Below are positions 1-5,757 of a DNA stretch of 6,050 bases, in pieces. The notes beneath the pieces are model-generated. The model did no database searches, was not told the DNA's origin, and worked only from the letters and a program-made list of their open reading frames with translations. Each line of letters starts with the position of its first letter. The first letter of the stretch is position 1. A program made the translations under genes and the position numbers. Source of the stretch: an uncultured Muribaculaceae bacterium (lineage in GTDB: Bacteria; Bacteroidota; Bacteroidia; Bacteroidales; Muribaculaceae); contig CAJUAT010000077.1 in assembly GCA_910584525.1 (NCBI GenBank), positions 1 through 6,050 of the forward strand, in the 5' to 3' direction.

Positions 1-38
1 CGTTCGACTTATACCCCAAAATTTGATGTTTTCAAATT

Positions 39-71
39 TTTGTCATCTACTTAATCTATTTACTAATTTTG
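39..71 (+). promoter_or_regulatory. Consensus Bacteroidetes promoter upstream of the BspA-like gene
   Basis: A TTTG box (39-42) is separated by exactly 21 nt from TAATTTTG (64-71). This is a full match to the Bacteroidetes primary sigma pattern TTTG-N19-21-TAnnTTTG. Transcription would begin near 76-80 and give an untranslated leader of about 185 nt before ATG 263. The leader has small inverted repeats, such as ATCAC-C-GTGAT at 209-219, but nothing I can name. The box match is seen directly; promoter activity is inferred. Confidence 0.6.
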
Positions 72-117
72 TGGCGTGCGATGTGGGTGTGAAAATTCCA
101 TATCAGGCGAGTAAAAT

Positions 118-150
118 ATTGCATAATGTAAGTTTTGATGCGTATAATTG
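118..150 (+). promoter_or_regulatory. Second, weaker candidate promoter for the BspA-like gene
   Basis: ATTG (118-121) lies 21 nt before TATAATTG (143-150). Each box has one mismatch to the Bacteroidetes -33/-7 consensus. It would give a shorter leader of about 105 nt. It may be a secondary start or chance in AT-rich sequence; the perfect match at 39-71 is preferred. Confidence 0.3.
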
Positions 151-262
151 GGGAGTATATAAAGCAAAACACTGACATAATTCGCGAACACATACAACTT
201 AATTACAAATCACCGTGATAGACAGTATGCAGAATGTCTTATACGGATAACAACAAACAGGT

Positions 263-2377
263 ATGAAGAAATTCTACTTTTCAGCAGCAGCGGCCTTGAT
301 GGCGTTGAGCGTACCTTCGGCACAGGCGCAGGAGATAGAGATCTTGCCGATGCCGCAACGTGAGGTACAGTATGCGACAGTACAGCAGGCGCCGTCGGCG
401 GCGCCAACAGCAACAGCAGCAGCCAAGGCCGGAACGGCTCCGGCATCTATCGTGGGCAAGAAGTTCGTCACCTTCTACGACGGCTTCACCTACTATGGCG
501 AGGCCGCAGGTTGGTTTTCAGTAGAGGCTGCCGGCGACAGCGTAAACCTCGTCAATATAGCCGACGGCTATTCGCTCAAAGGTAAGTACGACGCCACTAC
601 CGGCCAGATTACTATACCTACCGGCGTAGTCGTAGGCAAAACTACTGCCGGCGTGGAAATCGTTGCCCATAACCTTCTCGCCTCTACAGGTTACGGCCAG
701 TATAACGACACGCCTGTGGTCGGAACATTCTCCGGCGATAAAGTGACTTTCACCGACGGTTTTTATGCCACAGCAGGCAAAAGCGCGTATGTACGTATGC
801 AGAATATCAAGGGTATAGAAGCCAACGGCTCCCTTAAGACGACTCAGCTCGTATATGCCACATTGGCGCCGGATAAAGCGTATGAATATCCGTTGTACAT
901 CACCAAGGTCAGCGATAACAAGATTCAGGTGCAGGGTCTGGCCAACTGGCTCTACGGACACAACTACAAGGTGCCTTTCACAATCACCGAGAGTACCAAT
1001 CAGGCAAAAGTGTTGAGCACCGACTCTATCGACTGGTATAAAAGCGGTAACGATGTCCGCGCCGTGTTCATGCGTTATAGAAAGGATGACGCAGTGAATA
1101 CAGTGTACACCAATCCTGTGTTTACAATAGCGGCAGGCGACACCTCGACCATCACCAGTGAGAAGATTATCTTCGAGGGGTACCAGAAAGCCGGGTCCAC
1201 AGGCTGGAGCGGCTGGATATTGCGGCCTTTTGAGATAAGCATGTATTTCAACATTTATAAGACTCCTGCTGCATCGGCTGAAGTCGGAGATCTGAAATTT
1301 AGCTTCGACAAGGTGACCAACACCGCTACTGTCATAGGCTGCAAAGTTGGTACCACGGCTGCGATTATCCCCGAGACGGTGGAATATGAGGGTGAGACAT
1401 ATACCGTGACAGGTATCGGCGAGAAAGCCTTCTATAACATGAAGACCATTACGCAGGTATCCATACCGGCTACCATAAAGAGCATAGCCAACCAAGCTTT
1501 CCTGAATGCTACGGCAATACAGGAAGTGAAGATTGCCGACATGAAGGCCTGGTGCGCTATCCCGATTCCTAACTACAACGCGAGCCCCATCTATTACGCT
1601 CACTACAATTCCGACAAGACAAAGTGGGGTAAGGTATACTTCAACAACAAGCTCGTGACTACCGACCTTGAGGTTCCCGAAGGCATCACAAGTATTGTAC
1701 GCAGCTTCGCCGGCTTCAAGACTCTTGTCAATGTAACCCTTCCCTCAACCCTCAAGAATCTTGGTGATCAGGCTTTCTACAATTGCTATGATATCAAGAC
1801 GATGGTTATCCCCGAGGGAACAGAGACTCTTGGTTCTGCATTCTATAACTGCAGCGGCCTGACTGAAATTGCCGTCCCCGCCTCAATATCGGCAATCGGA
1901 AACAGTGCCTTCTCAGGATGCAAGGCTCTTACGAAGGTTACCCTCAACGAAGGCCTGAAGTCGATTGACAACTCGGCATTCTATAACTGTCTCGGTCTTG
2001 AAGAGCTGGTACTCCCCTCCACAGTGACCACACTCGGTTCCACACCTTTCGGCCTTTGCAGGAATATCAAGAAATTCACCAGCCGTGCCGTTACGCCTCC
2101 CACAGTAGGTGCTGAGAAGATTTTCAAGGATTTCTCGGCCACTGCCACTCTTTATGTGCCCTCCGAGGAAGCCAAGACGGCTTATTCCGAGGCAACGGGT
2201 TGGAAGGAGTTCGTGACCATCATGGTGGATGCCACCGGTATCGACGGTATCTCCGCTGACGACGCGCAGCAGGTGCGCTACTTCAACCTCCAGGGTATGG
2301 AGATTGCAGCCCCTGTCAAGGGTCAGCTTGTAATAAAGATGACCGGCAACAAGTCGGAGAAACTGATAGCTCGATAA
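263..2377 (+). CDS. Secreted BspA-like leucine-rich-repeat (LRR_5) surface protein
   Basis: This is a 704-residue exported protein. Residues 1-22 form a Sec signal peptide: MKK, a hydrophobic core, then AQA before Q23. There is no lipobox cysteine. Residues 41-62 are a low-complexity Ala/Pro/Thr/Gln linker. Residues 65-335 are a beta-rich region I do not recognise; it may hold two related halves around 92-120 and 218-250. From about 355 to 655 it carries BspA/Treponema-type LRR_5 repeats with the AFxxCxxLxxVxIPxxxxxIG pattern. Clear 23-residue units begin at SAF 525, 548 and 571. An insertion with a tryptophan (W430) and an LYVP-type final strand (630-633) is typical of the family. The last 50 residues, including VRYFNLQGME at 671-680, resemble the C-terminal tails of Bacteroidales secreted proteins and loosely the type IX sorting domain. 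BspA proteins act in adhesion to host matrix or other bacteria; the ligand here is unknown. It is a single gene, convergent with tilS. Confidence 0.88.
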   Translation: MKKFYFSAAAALMALSVPSAQAQEIEILPMPQREVQYATVQQAPSAAPTATAAAKAGTAPASIVGKKFVTFYDGFTYYGEAAGWFSVEAAGDSVNLVNIADGYSLKGKYDATTGQITIPTGVVVGKTTAGVEIVAHNLLASTGYGQYNDTPVVGTFSGDKVTFTDGFYATAGKSAYVRMQNIKGIEANGSLKTTQLVYATLAPDKAYEYPLYITKVSDNKIQVQGLANWLYGHNYKVPFTITESTNQAKVLSTDSIDWYKSGNDVRAVFMRYRKDDAVNTVYTNPVFTIAAGDTSTITSEKIIFEGYQKAGSTGWSGWILRPFEISMYFNIYKTPAASAEVGDLKFSFDKVTNTATVIGCKVGTTAAIIPETVEYEGETYTVTGIGEKAFYNMKTITQVSIPATIKSIANQAFLNATAIQEVKIADMKAWCAIPIPNYNASPIYYAHYNSDKTKWGKVYFNNKLVTTDLEVPEGITSIVRSFAGFKTLVNVTLPSTLKNLGDQAFYNCYDIKTMVIPEGTETLGSAFYNCSGLTEIAVPASISAIGNSAFSGCKALTKVTLNEGLKSIDNSAFYNCLGLEELVLPSTVTTLGSTPFGLCRNIKKFTSRAVTPPTVGAEKIFKDFSATATLYVPSEEAKTAYSEATGWKEFVTIMVDATGIDGISADDAQQVRYFNLQGMEIAAPVKGQLVIKMTGNKSEKLIAR

Positions 2378-2422
2378 ACAACTGACAGCTCTATAAAAGA
2401 GGAATCCGATTCATAATAAAGA

Positions 2423-2456
2423 AGCCGTGGGCAATCTTCAGAAGGTGCCCACGGCT
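2423..2456. terminator. Bidirectional hairpin terminator between convergent genes
   Basis: AGCCGTGGGCA (2423-2433) pairs perfectly with TGCCCACGGCT (2446-2456), giving an 11-bp GC-rich stem. The apical part can extend it with CTTC/GAAG. On the minus strand the stem is followed by TCTTTATTAT, which suits termination of tilS. On the plus strand it is followed by CTGTTTATAT, a weaker U-run suited to the BspA-like gene. Its place between two converging stop codons (2377 and 2512) supports a shared terminator. Confidence 0.85.
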
Positions 2457-2486
2457 CTGTTTATATGGCATGCTGTTTATATGGCA
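2457..2486. repeat. Two 14-bp direct repeats beside the terminator
   Basis: CTGTTTATATGGCA occurs exactly at 2457-2470 and again at 2473-2486, a period of 16 bp with a TG spacer. It lies between the shared terminator and the tilS stop codon. It is probably a local slippage duplication; no function is apparent. Confidence 0.8.
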
Positions 2487-2511
2487 GCTCTTAGGAATCG
2501 CTGCTACGCGA

Positions 2512-3456
2512 TTATTCAGTGGCAGAGAAGTGTAGGGCTGTGCGCGAAGCGGTGATGGTACCGGAGTGAGTGATCCATTTCTTGCCGTTGGCGGGACGGC
2601 CGCGGCGCATCATCGCGCCAATCTCGCGTGCCACATTCGCTTTGGCACCATGTCCGGCAAGCCATCTGTGCAGTATCCATTCGCAGCTGCCCGACTCGCG
2701 GAGCGTGCGGTAGGGGAGAGTGTCGGCATCGGGTAATGAGGCCGACACTTTAGCGCCATAGGCTTCAAGAGCCTCGTTGTCGGCCTGCAGGTTGGCGATG
2801 GTGTTGACAAGGGTCTTGCGCACTCCTGTCCAGCGACTCTCTATGGCCGGCAATAGCTCGTTGCGTATGAAATTGCGGCGATAGTCGCTGTCAAGATTCG
2901 TGCTGTCTACGATGTAATCCTGGCCTAACTCCTCAAGATACTCTGCAATCTCTCTACGGGATGTTGTCAGCAGCGGGCGGATTATGCCGTTGGCGTCAGG
3001 GAGCATACCTTTTAGACCGGCCACGCCGGCGCCCCGGAACAGATTGAGCAGAAGGGTCTCGATATTGTCGTCGGCATGATGGGCCACGGCGATGCGTTCG
3101 GCACCCGTTGACGACATCTTGCCGCAGAAATAATCGTAGCGAAGCTCGCGGCAGGCCACTTCTGTCCCCACGTTATGCTCGGCCTGGTAAGCCGGGACAT
3201 CGAAATGCACCACGTCGAGAGGCAACCCTAAGTTATGGCATAGCTGCCGGCAGAACTCCATGTCGCGGTCCGACTCCAGGCCTCGCAGATGGAAATTGCA
3301 ATGCACAGCCTCCACAGCGACGCCACAACGCAGCAGCAGACGGAGAAGAGCCGTTGAGTCGGCGCCTCCGCTGAAACCCAACACCACATGCCGCACGTCG
3401 CCCAGTATCACCCGGGCCTGCTGCTCTACCTTGCTGATTGTCCTGTTGCCATCCAT
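2512..3456 (-). CDS. tilS: tRNA(Ile)-lysidine synthase, short form lacking the C-terminal domain
   Basis: TilS is an N-type ATP pyrophosphatase. It joins lysine to C34 of the CAU anticodon of tRNA-Ile2, so that the tRNA reads AUA codons and is charged with isoleucine. It is a cytosolic and normally essential enzyme. The sequence shows the PP-loop SGGADS at residues 29-34, VHCNFHLRG at 51-59, the AHHADDNIETLLLNLFRG signature from 125, RPLL at 160-163, and DSTNLDSDYRRNFIRNELLP at 184-203. Residues 255-314 match the substrate-recognition domain that follows the PP-loop domain. The protein then ends at 314 residues, whereas E. coli TilS has about 430. The final TilS_C domain is missing and a terminator follows about 55 nt later, so no displaced C-terminus is present. 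Short two-domain forms are known in Aquifex. ATG 3456 is 12 nt after the ruvX stop, which indicates an operon. Confidence 0.95.
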   Translation of the reverse strand: MDGNRTISKVEQQARVILGDVRHVVLGFSGGADSTALLRLLLRCGVAVEAVHCNFHLRGLESDRDMEFCRQLCHNLGLPLDVVHFDVPAYQAEHNVGTEVACRELRYDYFCGKMSSTGAERIAVAHHADDNIETLLLNLFRGAGVAGLKGMLPDANGIIRPLLTTSRREIAEYLEELGQDYIVDSTNLDSDYRRNFIRNELLPAIESRWTGVRKTLVNTIANLQADNEALEAYGAKVSASLPDADTLPYRTLRESGSCEWILHRWLAGHGAKANVAREIGAMMRRGRPANGKKWITHSGTITASRTALHFSATE

Positions 3457-3468
3457 GTCAGTGAGTTG

Positions 3469-3879
3469 TCAATGAGTTTCGAGCCAGAGGTTGAGAATGA
3501 GCACGGCGGCCATCTCGTCGGCAAGGTCTTTGCGTTGTCTGTCGCTCTTCTTGAATCCGGCAGTAATCATGTCGCGATGAGCCTGCGCGGAGGTGAAACG
3601 CTCGTCGACTTCCTCGAACTCCATGTCGGGAAGCAGCTTGCGGAGGCGGTTCACCAGCGGACGGATATAGCGCATCGATTCGGAGTCCTCGCCGCGCAGC
3701 GTGAGGGGATGGCCTATGATGATACGGTCCACCGGCTCACGCGAGCAGTAGTCGGTAACGAAAGCCTCAAGGTCGCAGGTGCGCACTGTCGGCAGCCCTC
3801 CGGCCGCTATCCGCAACACGTCGCTCACCGCCACTCCGCAGCGCTTGCGCCCGCAGTCTATTGCCATTATCCTTCCCAT
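3469..3879 (-). CDS. ruvX: RuvX/YqgF family RNase H-fold nuclease (putative pre-16S rRNA nuclease)
   Basis: This 136-residue protein has the usual length for the YqgF family of RNase H-fold nucleases. The family has been proposed to resolve Holliday junctions and to trim the 5' end of 16S rRNA. The family signature is clear: an N-terminal MAIDCGRKRCGVAVSD with catalytic D8, the GHPLTLRGEDS loop at 56-66, VDERFTS at 91-97, and a C-terminal LADEMAAVLILNLWL helix carrying the last acidic residue (D121). ATG 3879 is chosen because MGRIMAIDxGRKR is the normal family start and no good alternative lies upstream. It is the first gene of a two-gene minus-strand operon with tilS. No clear promoter fits in the 25 nt between its start and the tRNA-His terminator. 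Confidence 0.95.
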   Translation of the reverse strand: MGRIMAIDCGRKRCGVAVSDVLRIAAGGLPTVRTCDLEAFVTDYCSREPVDRIIIGHPLTLRGEDSESMRYIRPLVNRLRKLLPDMEFEEVDERFTSAQAHRDMITAGFKKSDRQRKDLADEMAAVLILNLWLETH

Positions 3880-3904
3880 GAAACTCCATTAAGAAATATA
3901 GAAC

Positions 3905-3931
3905 AAAAAAGGACGGCTTGTCACCGTCCTT
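3905..3931 (-). terminator. Rho-independent terminator of the tRNA-His unit
   Basis: Read on the minus strand, AAGGACGG (3931-3924) pairs with CCGTCCTT (3916-3909) around a 7-nt loop. The T-run (3910-3905) follows, with its first two bases in the stem. It starts 3 nt beyond the tRNA 3' end and ends 25 nt before the ruvX start codon, so it probably ends the tRNA transcript. It could instead act as a partial attenuator for ruvX-tilS. Confidence 0.85.
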
Positions 3932-3934
3932 ATG

Positions 3935-4009
<75 letters not shown>

Positions 4010-4040
4010 ATCTCCGTTGAGGTTTCCCCCAAACGCGATG

Positions 4041-4072
4041 CAAAGTTACAACTTTTTATCCAAACTACCAAA
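4041..4072 (-). promoter_or_regulatory. Consensus promoter of tRNA-His
   Basis: On the minus strand TTTG (4072-4069) is separated by 20 nt from TAACTTTG (4048-4041), a perfect Bacteroidetes -33/-7 arrangement. Transcription would start near 4035, about 25 nt before the mature tRNA 5' end at 4009. With the terminator at 3905-3931 this makes tRNA-His a self-contained transcription unit. Confidence 0.75.
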
Positions 4073-4161
4073 TATTTTTAACGGGTAAAATATAATCAGG
4101 GTTATAGAGCGGTATATGGAAGACAGTGTAGGAGACCATGCACAATGTCAGATAATAAGTA

Positions 4162-4242
4162 TCATGCTATTCGAAACCTGCGGATTCTCATACGTTTAGC
4201 CTTTCCGAGGCAGCGTTCACAGAAGGGGCTGATATTCATCAT
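4162..4242 (-). CDS. Possible 26-residue basic peptide with a CxxC pair (doubtful)
   Basis: A minus-strand reading frame opens with two consecutive ATG codons (4242 and 4239), has an in-frame TGA just upstream, and ends at TGA 4164-4162. The product contains PFCERC and a very basic tail (KRMRIRRFR). Composition is unlike a random AT-rich intergenic frame, and Cys-Cys plus Arg could suggest a small metal- or nucleic-acid-binding peptide. ORFs this short are common by chance. I do not recognise a family and assign no function. Confidence 0.2.
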   Translation of the reverse strand: MMNISPFCERCLGKAKRMRIRRFRIA

Positions 4243-4265
4243 TCAATATTCAGATTCAAATTCAA
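4234..4265. repeat. Degenerate ATTCAA hexamer/heptamer tandem array
   Basis: Five adjacent copies are seen: ATTCATC (4234), ATTCAAT (4241), ATTCAG (4248), ATTCAA (4254) and ATTCAA (4260). The period is 7, 7, 6 and 6 bp. It overlaps the start of the doubtful minus-strand ORF. It may be a slippage-prone simple repeat or a cluster of protein-binding sites. Confidence 0.65.
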
Positions 4266-4289
4266 ATCGGTGCAGTTCAGGTCCGGTTC

Positions 4290-4329
4290 TGTGATTCAAA
4301 AAAACACTGTATGTGATTCCAAAAAAGTG
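4290..4329. repeat. 22-bp-period direct repeat upstream of the acyltransferase
   Basis: TGTGATTCAAAAAAACAC (4290-4307) is followed two helical turns later by TGTGATTCCAAAAAAGTG (4312-4329). The shared core is TGTGATTC plus an A-run. A 22-bp phase places both copies on one face of the DNA, as expected for a pair of regulator-binding sites or a bent A-tract region. It lies about 70 bp before ATG 4397. Confidence 0.55.
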
Positions 4330-4354
4330 GATATAATAAATTGAGGTATGGGAA

Positions 4355-4386
4355 GTTGATAGAGTGTATAGGGCAAAGTCTATTTG
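4355..4386 (+). promoter_or_regulatory. Weak candidate promoter for the acyltransferase
   Basis: GTTG (4355-4358) lies 20 nt before TCTATTTG (4379-4386). Each box has one mismatch to the Bacteroidetes pattern. Transcription would start near 4391-4394, leaving almost no leader before ATG 4397. That makes this assignment uncertain; a promoter further upstream is possible. Confidence 0.25.
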
Positions 4387-4396
4387 TAAAGTAAGT

Positions 4397-5550
4397 ATGC
4401 AGGAAATATACAAAATCGGGGGGGGGAAGGTAAAACCCGTAACTCTAATCTGGAATTATACAGGATAATTGTGATGCTGCTGATTGTGGCGCATCATTCG
4501 GTGGTAAATTCGGGTCTCTTCGGTGCCATCAGCAGCGAGAAAATATCGTCGGTATCCACATATGCCATGCTGATGTTCGGCGCGTGGGGCAAGACTGGAA
4601 TAAACTGTTTCGTATTCATTACGGGCTATTTCATGTGCCGGTCGCAAATCACGCTGCGGAAGTTTGTCAAGCTCTATACCCAGATTTTCTTCTATTCCGT
4701 AGTAATCAGCGTCATCTTCCTCGTCGCGGGATACACGCACCCCGACTTCAGGACGGCATACGGTTTTGTGCGTTCGCTGATACCGGTGTATTCGCTGACG
4801 TCGGATAATTTCACATCCTGTTTTCTGGTGTTCTGGCTCTTCATACCCTTTCTGAACATTCTTGTGCAGCATCTCGACAAGAGGCAGCACCGGCTGCTGA
4901 TAATCCTGTCGGTCTTCTTCTGGTCAGTTATGTCGGTCGACCTCCGTTATAATGTGGCCATGGATTATGTGGGATGGTTCTCGATTCTCTACTTCATATC
5001 ATCGTATGTGCGCTTCTATCCGGAGTCATTCGCAAGGGTCAGTCACCGACAGTGGGGAACGTTGTCGGGACTGTCGATCTTGGCCGGGGCAATGTCGGTG
5101 ATAGTCTGCACCTATGCATGGCTGAGCCGTGATGCGGCGCGCTGCGAGCCATTCTATTTCGTGGCCGACAGCAATCAGATATTCGCGCTGCTGATAGGCT
5201 TCACGACGTTCATGTGGTTCAAGGACCTTGACATACGCCAGAGCCGCATCATCAATCTGTTGGGGGGAGCCACCTTCGGCGTGTTGCTGATACATGCCCA
5301 CAGCGACACCATGCGGCAGTGGCTATGGTTCGACACCATCGACATGACCGGACATTATCATGCCCTGGGGGCGGGGATGATGTTGCTGTATTCCGCAGGA
5401 TGTGTGGCGGCCATATTCATGGTGTGCGCATTGGTGGACATAGCACGCAGCCGGTATATCGAGCCATGGCTCAATCCGAAGGTCGAGCGCCTCTTCCAGT
5501 CGGCATGGCACCGCATGAAACGCCTCATGCCGGCAGCTTCACGCCAATAA
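4397..5550 (+). CDS. Acyltransferase-3 family membrane acyltransferase, probably phase-variable and frame-shifted OFF here
   Basis: This is an integral-membrane O-acyltransferase of the OafA type, which usually acetylates sugars of O-antigen, capsule or other envelope glycans. The family frame is open from 4390 to the stop at 5550, but its first conventional start is GTG 4471 (359 residues). Translating upstream of that GTG, still in frame, gives RNSNLELYRIIV and then MLLIVAHH. This is the normal family N-terminus with the conserved R-X10-H motif. No conventional start serves that part in this frame. ATG 4397 reads MQEIYKIGGG and would join it if the G-run at 4418-4426 had ten or seven G; with nine it ends at TAA 4466. 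The restored protein has 384 residues. Numbered from GTG 4471, GKTGINCFVFITGYF lies at 40-54 and FGVLLIHAHS at 269-278, with about ten hydrophobic segments. It has no biosynthetic neighbours in view, so the substrate is unknown. Confidence 0.85.
4418..4426 (+). repeat. Poly-G (9) tract in the acyltransferase 5' coding region
   Basis: Nine consecutive G follow ATC and precede AAGG, seven codons after ATG 4397. Homopolymeric G-runs of this length are classic slipped-strand mispairing sites. The present length puts the upstream ATG and the downstream acyltransferase in different frames. One inserted G or two lost G would join them. A sequencing or assembly miscount would look the same. Confidence 0.85.
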
Positions 5551-5704
5551 TCGTTGTTGAACTATCAGACTGTCATTGAAGTTGTTTTGACCAATTTGCG
5601 TTTGATAATTAATCGTAAAAAATGTTACACTTTATGACAACCTTTAGCTCGGCGCCCGTATGGGAGCCAATCTTTATCAATATTTTGGGCATCTTAGGTC
5701 GGAT

Positions 5705-5755
5705 TAATATTAATGAAAGCAGGAGATAAACATGATTAGTGTTTATCTCCTGCTT
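5705..5755 (-). terminator. Long hairpin just after the recombinase gene, likely its terminator
   Basis: AAGCAGGAGATAAACA (5717-5732) and TGTTTATCTCCTGCTT (5740-5755) form a perfect 16-bp stem around a 7-nt loop. The stem begins 2 nt after the minus-strand stop codon of the recombinase. On that strand it is followed by TTTCATTAATATT, moderately T-rich. The plus-strand side has no T-run, so it suits the recombinase better than the acyltransferase. A recombinase-binding inverted repeat is a less likely alternative. Confidence 0.65.
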
Positions 5756-5757
5756 GA

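Larger units (their letters stand above)
4073..4396. other. Intergenic region without a convincing gene
   Basis: This roughly 320-bp AT-rich stretch separates the tRNA-His promoter from the acyltransferase start at 4397. It contains a degenerate ATTCAA tandem array, a 22-bp-period direct repeat, a weak candidate promoter and one tiny minus-strand ORF, each listed separately. I see no long ORF, no RNA-gene cloverleaf and no recognisable gene remnant. Confidence 0.7.

Noticed and set aside
518..1603. A 361-codon open frame on the minus strand inside the BspA-like gene
   Set aside because: It is antisense to a well-supported secreted LRR protein, shows no recognisable motif, and is a by-product of codon composition on the opposite strand.
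4397..4468. The 23-residue peptide from ATG 4397 with nine G, as a regulatory leader peptide
   Set aside because: Its first codons join perfectly to the conserved acyltransferase N-terminus after a single-base tract change, so it is better explained as the frame-shifted 5' end of that gene.
5651..5668. Short inverted repeat GGCGCCC-GTAT-GGGAGCC after the acyltransferase, as its terminator
   Set aside because: The stem has a central G/A mismatch, only three GC pairs on each side, and no proper T-run after it; too weak to call.
5703..5714. 12-bp palindrome ATTAATATTAAT
   Set aside because: It is a low-complexity AT palindrome expected by chance in AT-rich intergenic DNA.
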